Of a stretch of 64,000 nt of DNA, positions 60,701 through 64,000 are shown in pieces. Each line of letters starts with the position of its first letter. The stretch's first letter is position 1. This stretch comes from Lagopus muta (Eukaryota; Chordata; Aves; Galliformes; Phasianidae), in contig NC_064447.1 of the NCBI RefSeq assembly GCF_023343835.1, positions 2,356,001 to 2,420,000 on the forward strand. Reading direction: 5' to 3'. The position numbers and the translations under genes were made by a program. The notes under the pieces were generated by a model that was not told the origin of the DNA, made no database searches, and saw only the letters and a program-made list of their open reading frames with translations.

Positions 60701-61420
60701 TGGGTCAGCTGTGCCTAAACTATCATGGGTGATGGTGGTGTTGTTCCCCATGACCTGCTTCCAAAGCGATGCTGGCTCAGTGTAGGAACTTGGCTTCTAA
60801 AGCAACAGCCCGGAGCCTTCCTGAATTTATAGCACAGGTCACTGAACAAATGCATCTGAAAAAGCACTTTTCCTCTGAGAGTGTCTGGGTCAATACAAAG
60901 TTAGCACATCGTGGCAGGGACATCCAGAGGAGAAGGAAATCTCGGCAGCCGGTGAAACACAGCAAGAAAGCATTACCTAAAGTGTAAGAGGAAGGAAATC
61001 AAGGGCTAGCAGGACCAAAGCCATGGCTCTGACACAGCAGGAGACCCTTGAGAAAAGGGCAGAATCCTACCTCTTCCTCCTGCAGTGTCTGACACTCGGC
61101 GCAGCACAGACCTTCTGGGAAAAACAGCTTCATGTCCCGCACAGATATTTGGTAGGATTTGGAGCCTGAGAGATAAATACAATGAGAAGATTCTTTCAGG
61201 GCATGAATTAAACATTCTCTGGACTCGCACTCATCCCCCTGAAAGATTGATGGCGTGCAACTTACTGAAGTAATTGCTTTAAAGGCCAGCTGTTCTGTAT
61301 AGTAACAGCAAACATTTAGAACCATTATATTTAGAATAATTCCACTGCGTTTTTGGTATTTTGATTCTGCTCCATTATCACTCACCTTGTCCTCCACGTA
61401 AATAAGGCTCCCTCTATTTC
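51718..61420 (-). CDS. gene with degenerate nucleoside diphosphate kinase-like C-terminus (3' part; unnamed)
   Basis: Seven minus-strand exons join in phase for 256 residues and a TAG stop: 61386-61420, 61071-61238, 59549-59669, 57496-57710, 55887-55972, 52602-52671, 51718-51795. About residues 118-245 follow the NDK fold by eye: VELLHQLTGKGFTVTGVRL matches the classical segment between the KPD motif and strand 2, CSLLMDGLCLVVAAERDSAV matches the 'SGP-V-M-E' strand, and LYPQNEKQAEELLCCLF matches the HGSDS...AEKEI..WF end. The catalytic His is Tyr (Y225) and the KPD Lys is hydrophobic, so it should be inactive. Residues 1-117 are unrecognised. Upstream exons were not found. It may be an NME-family or ciliary protein; a long form of C16orf71/DNAAF8 is only a guess. 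Confidence 0.8.
52602..52671 (-). CDS. NDK-like gene, penultimate exon with GC donor
   Basis: 70 nt, acceptor TACCCCCAG, donor AAACAG|GCAAGT, a GC-AG type donor with an otherwise optimal consensus. It encodes VRWQKQSVLDVAQHLLYPQN, then EKQ. If the GC site is not used, the frame runs 17 residues on to a TGA. Confidence 0.75.
55642..55770 (-). mobile_element. CR1 LINE 3' fragment, antisense
   Basis: 'caatcatagaatcattgagg', 'ctggaaagataactaggacc', 'actcagcccaaccatccctt' and later 'gtgccctccttcagaggaac' are the antisense end of a CR1 subfamily with the AATCATAGAATCATT terminus. It lies in an intron of the NDK-like gene. Confidence 0.85.
55887..55972 (-). CDS. NDK-like gene, exon
   Basis: 86 nt, acceptor TCTCTCTCAG, donor ACAG|GTAAGT. 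It encodes CSLLMDGLCLVVAAERDSAV, then IGFDSLLD, corresponding to the NDK strand where active enzymes read SGPVVAMVWEG. Confidence 0.85.
57496..57710 (-). CDS. NDK-like gene, exon with fold start
   Basis: 215 nt, acceptor TTCCCATCAG, donor AAAG|GTATGG. It encodes RPLLGNLCQTTCLILPAIIL through VELLHQLTGKGFTVTGVRLT to ILSRAKCGVAAK. The segment around IILRGSDPPY replaces the canonical AxIKPDxxxR motif. Confidence 0.85.
59549..59669 (-). CDS. NDK-like gene, exon
   Basis: 121 nt, acceptor CTTCCTGCAG, donor CTTG|GTAAGG. It encodes IYNLKCDPIVSVEISKQRKI, then IKGGTGGKLSLLGSGQPRDL. It is basic and glycine-rich, with no family recognised. Confidence 0.82.
61071..61238 (-). CDS. NDK-like gene, exon
   Basis: 168 nt (56 codons), acceptor AATCTTTCAG, donor AGAG|GTAGGA. 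It encodes GDECESRECLIHALKESSHC, IYLSGSKSYQISVRDMKLFF and PEGLCCAECQTLQEEE. It is cysteine-rich (CCAEC). An alternative acceptor inside (TATCTCTCAG before GCTCCAAATC) would change the phase and is less likely. Confidence 0.78.
61386..61420 (-). CDS. NDK-like gene, small exon (most 5' one found)
   Basis: 35 nt, acceptor CACTGTTAG, donor ACAAG|GTGAGT. It encodes NRGSLIYVEDK after two bases of a split codon. It is in phase with the next exon across a 147-nt intron. It is short, so support is moderate. Confidence 0.6.
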
Positions 61421-64000
61421 CTAACAGTGTAGTCAAGGGAATCATATAAAGGAGTCAGTAACACCACGTCTAACCCCCTGTTCTCCCCATGCTCTTGGAT
61501 CATGTCAGGCTAGTCGTGGGGAACGGAGCTACGGGTTACTAAAACCAGCTGTACTTCATTAGAATAATGTAAGCCCTACCATGTTGGTGACTCCTGTACA
61601 GCAGAGCAAAAGAAAGAAGATTAGTATGAGACACTACTGACAGCAGTGCATTGCACCGTTCACCTGTAGTCCTGAAAAGCAGACTGAGACTGGAAGAGGT
61701 ACGAAGAATGAATGTGAAGGTCAGAGAAGGAGCGGGGAATCATCTGAAGAGTCTGAACTAAAGCCCTCTGCCTGATTAACCCAACGTAACACAAAGCTAA
61801 GAAGGAATACAGCAAGGTGAAGAGGTCAGAGATGGGAAAACTACTTGCAGTACATGCACTGGCACAAGAGCAAACAGATACAATCTGTGCATGACTGCAT
61901 TTAGAATCGAAAGCGTATGAAAATTTCCAGCTGAGAAGTTCTTTAACAGCAACCCAAATTCGGGTGAATGCTTATGAGAGGAAATAGATTAACTGAACTC
62001 AGTGACTTACAGGTCCCTCCAGCTCAGCAGCTGAGTATTTCTCCATAAAGTCACAGTGTTAGAAACCACTGCTCAGAAGGTTTTGAGGTTTGTGAGTGGA
62101 AAACGTTTGAGAAGGAAAAGCTATTTCTAAATAAGCGGAGTTCAGACAGACTGTCAGCGTGCCGGCATGGATCCACACTGCTGGGATACAAATACACAAA
62201 AGGCAAATCTATTCTGAAATATTAAATAAATCACTTCTGCAAACTGTGCATTTAAAAAAAAATGGTGCCTTACAACTCCTAGAGCACTCAGCCCTGCGTG
62301 GGCAGCCATAATTCTAAGATCACATAGCCAGAGTGCTTAACAGTAGTTTACAGCCCTGAGATTGTATATGTCACTGGTGTATAAGTCATGCTGTGTGCTT
62401 TATGTACCTCTGTGTCAAACCTTCCCTGTTTAAATCACTGGTGCCATTACAAAGGGGACACAAATGTTCCCAATGCTACTCTTAGCAACGTTTTACTCTT
62501 ACTTTTCTCAAGGTGTAATGCTGTATAAGAAGCTCTTTGGGCTTGAGAAAAAGCACTGCACAGTGATTTCATAACATACTGGAGAGATGGAAGGAATGCA
62601 GGGTTACCTCTACATCTGAGCCTCAGAATATTAGAACTGCTTTACTTGGTTTGACTGTTATCACCAAACCTGGCCTTCATCCTACCAGAACTTCTCTAGT
62701 CCCTTCCAGAGGAAACACAGCTGGAGTTTGCTGCACTTCAGCACAATGGCACAGGCTAGAGACCTTCCTCAGCTGGAGCAAAACCAAAGAAACACGGCAC
62801 TCTCTGCGAGGAAAGCAGCTCTTCCACTGTCCCCCAGATGACCACTTGTGCACTGACGACGTTTCCTGCTTAACTTGGACACAAATATTTCTTCCTTTTT
62901 GGAGGACAAACTCTAGGAGATGCGAGGCATTGAGGGTCCTTAAGGACAGGCTCCTCCTTGGCGTAGCAGCTGGATCAGATTCATGGTTTGAGTTGCTGTG
63001 TGCATAAGCTACAGCTGCAACCGTTTTCCTTGAATGTGTGCAATTAAGGCTTTGTGAGCCACGCGCAGAGCTGGGATGCTAATGCACAGTCTGGTCTCTG
63101 CAGGCAGGTGGGAGCCAACCAGCTCAGTTCTGTGCCTAGCCCAGTCGGGGAAGGAAGCAGGGATCTGAAGGGAATCTCTCAGAAAACATCCGAGGCCTTC
63201 CTTAACACACAGCTCTCTGTAACCTCTGAGTGAGAGACAGGCTGAGAGTCAGCTTCCCTTGCTGATATAAACTAATCTTTAGAAGAATTGTGCTAGGGAA
63301 GCTCCAGGTGTTGCGTGGGTATATTAAGTTGGGGTATATATTACCCATAACTGATGAGTTCTCATTCTCAAGGCAACCCAGGAAGACAATCCATTAATCT
63401 TAAGAGCAAAAGAAGCAGGGGTATAGTGGAAAAGTACTGGCTGAGAAGCCTCGAGCATCTCTTATGTAGGTAGACCTGCCCTCCTGTCACTCCCACAAAT
63501 GAGAACCTATGAGTAATTGTGGTGGGAGATCTCTCTTGGTTTAGTCTTGGTCCTAAGGACTATGATTGTATCTGACAAAAAGTAACTCTACATCAAGGAG
63601 TTGATTCTCTTCCCACAGCTACATGTGGGGGGCTCTTGATTGTGAGTTCTCCTCAGAAGACCACAATATGGACAAAAAGAGGGAGTACAATACAGAGTGT
63701 AATAGAGAGCACCAATTAATCCAGTGGATCTTGACAGGAAACTTCTTTTGGAAACCAAAAGCATCCAGTCTCTGCTAGCTCAACTGTTTTTATGGAAATT
63801 ATTGATTGTGTTATTTTTATGCTCCTTTAACTACATCCAGCACAATATTGAGAAAAACAAACTACTAATGAGCTGTCAATTAATAACGCTTAATTCCTTA
63901 TGAATTTCTGAATGACATCCTTGCTCCTCCTTATCGAAACAGCCCAGATCCCCCATTATGATATCCTTGGTTCTCTTCAGCACTCCTTCTCATTCTCCCC
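61421..64000. other. right end: presumably intron or 5' part of the NDK-like gene
   Basis: No convincing exon was identified. Two short splice-flanked segments near 61.66 and 62.04 kb fit the reading phase but have no recognisable protein. AT content is higher than elsewhere. No repeat family is recognised. Confidence 0.4.

Larger units (their letters stand above)
51796..61070 (-). other. introns of the NDK-like gene
   Basis: Introns are 51796-52601 (806 nt, GC-AG), 52672-55886 (3215), 55973-57495 (1523), 57711-59548 (1838) and 59670-61070 (1401). A CR1 fragment lies at 55.6 kb and a T/A-rich, TAAT-rich stretch at 55.2-55.45 kb. Otherwise I see nothing coding on either strand. Confidence 0.7.

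Noticed and set aside
62011-62068. Possible upstream exons of the NDK-like gene (minus; 62011-62068 with donor ACCT|GTAAGT, and a 26-nt segment near 61660-61690)
   Set aside because: The phases can be made to fit the 61386-61420 exon, but the peptides are short, unrecognised and one acceptor is weak. They are not annotated as coding.
1-64000. CRISPR arrays, phage or plasmid systems, tRNA/rRNA genes, endogenous retroviral genes
   Set aside because: None was seen. The genome is vertebrate; repeats are CR1 fragments and simple repeats, and no gag/pol/env-like reading frame was recognised.

Overview
This is vertebrate nuclear DNA, almost certainly from a bird and probably a galliform (chicken-like). 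Three things point there: many CR1 LINE fragments ending in the avian TCATAGAAT-type 3' end, compact introns with GC-rich CpG-island promoters of the microchromosome type, and exons that match my memory of the human exportin-6 and SBK1 proteins with few changes. In human, XPO6 and SBK1 are neighbours on 16p11.2. The same pair here fits the avian block I believe lies on chicken chromosome 14 (memory, not checked). There are no bacterial-style operons, CRISPR arrays or tRNA/rRNA genes that I can see. Most open frames in the window are chance frames in introns, repeats or GC-rich islands.

Layout. (1) 1-31.6 kb, minus strand: 5' part of XPO6, exons 1-9 (444 codons), running off the left edge. Exon 1 contributes only the ATG and sits in a CpG island at about 31.1-31.9 kb; intron 1 is 13.6 kb and holds most of the CR1 copies. 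(2) 31.9-37.5 kb: intergenic, GC-rich, with GTGCC repeats, a G23 homopolymer and one weak spliced-ORF candidate. (3) 37.5-46.0 kb, plus strand: SBK1, with a probable non-coding first exon in a CpG island, three coding exons (42951-44941, 395 aa) and a 3'UTR of about 1.1 kb. (4) 46.0-51.6 kb: intergenic, with a CCCAT microsatellite and possible AT-rich regulatory islands. (5) 51.6-61.4 kb and beyond, minus strand: the last seven coding exons of a gene whose C-terminus folds like a nucleoside diphosphate kinase but lacks the catalytic residues. I cannot name it with confidence; its 5' part was not found and probably lies to the right.

XPO6 and SBK1 are divergent; SBK1 and the NDK-like gene converge tail to tail. 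The three genes have unrelated jobs: nuclear export of profilin-actin, a Ser/Thr kinase, and a putative pseudo-NDK. Their closeness is conserved or local synteny, not a functional operon.

The observations most worth a second look are the unnamed pseudo-NDK gene (catalytic His replaced by Tyr, and a GC-AG intron inside the domain), a 30-bp degenerate minisatellite in SBK1 intron 3, and candidate regulatory islands around SBK1. I found no clear evidence of a wholly new biological system.
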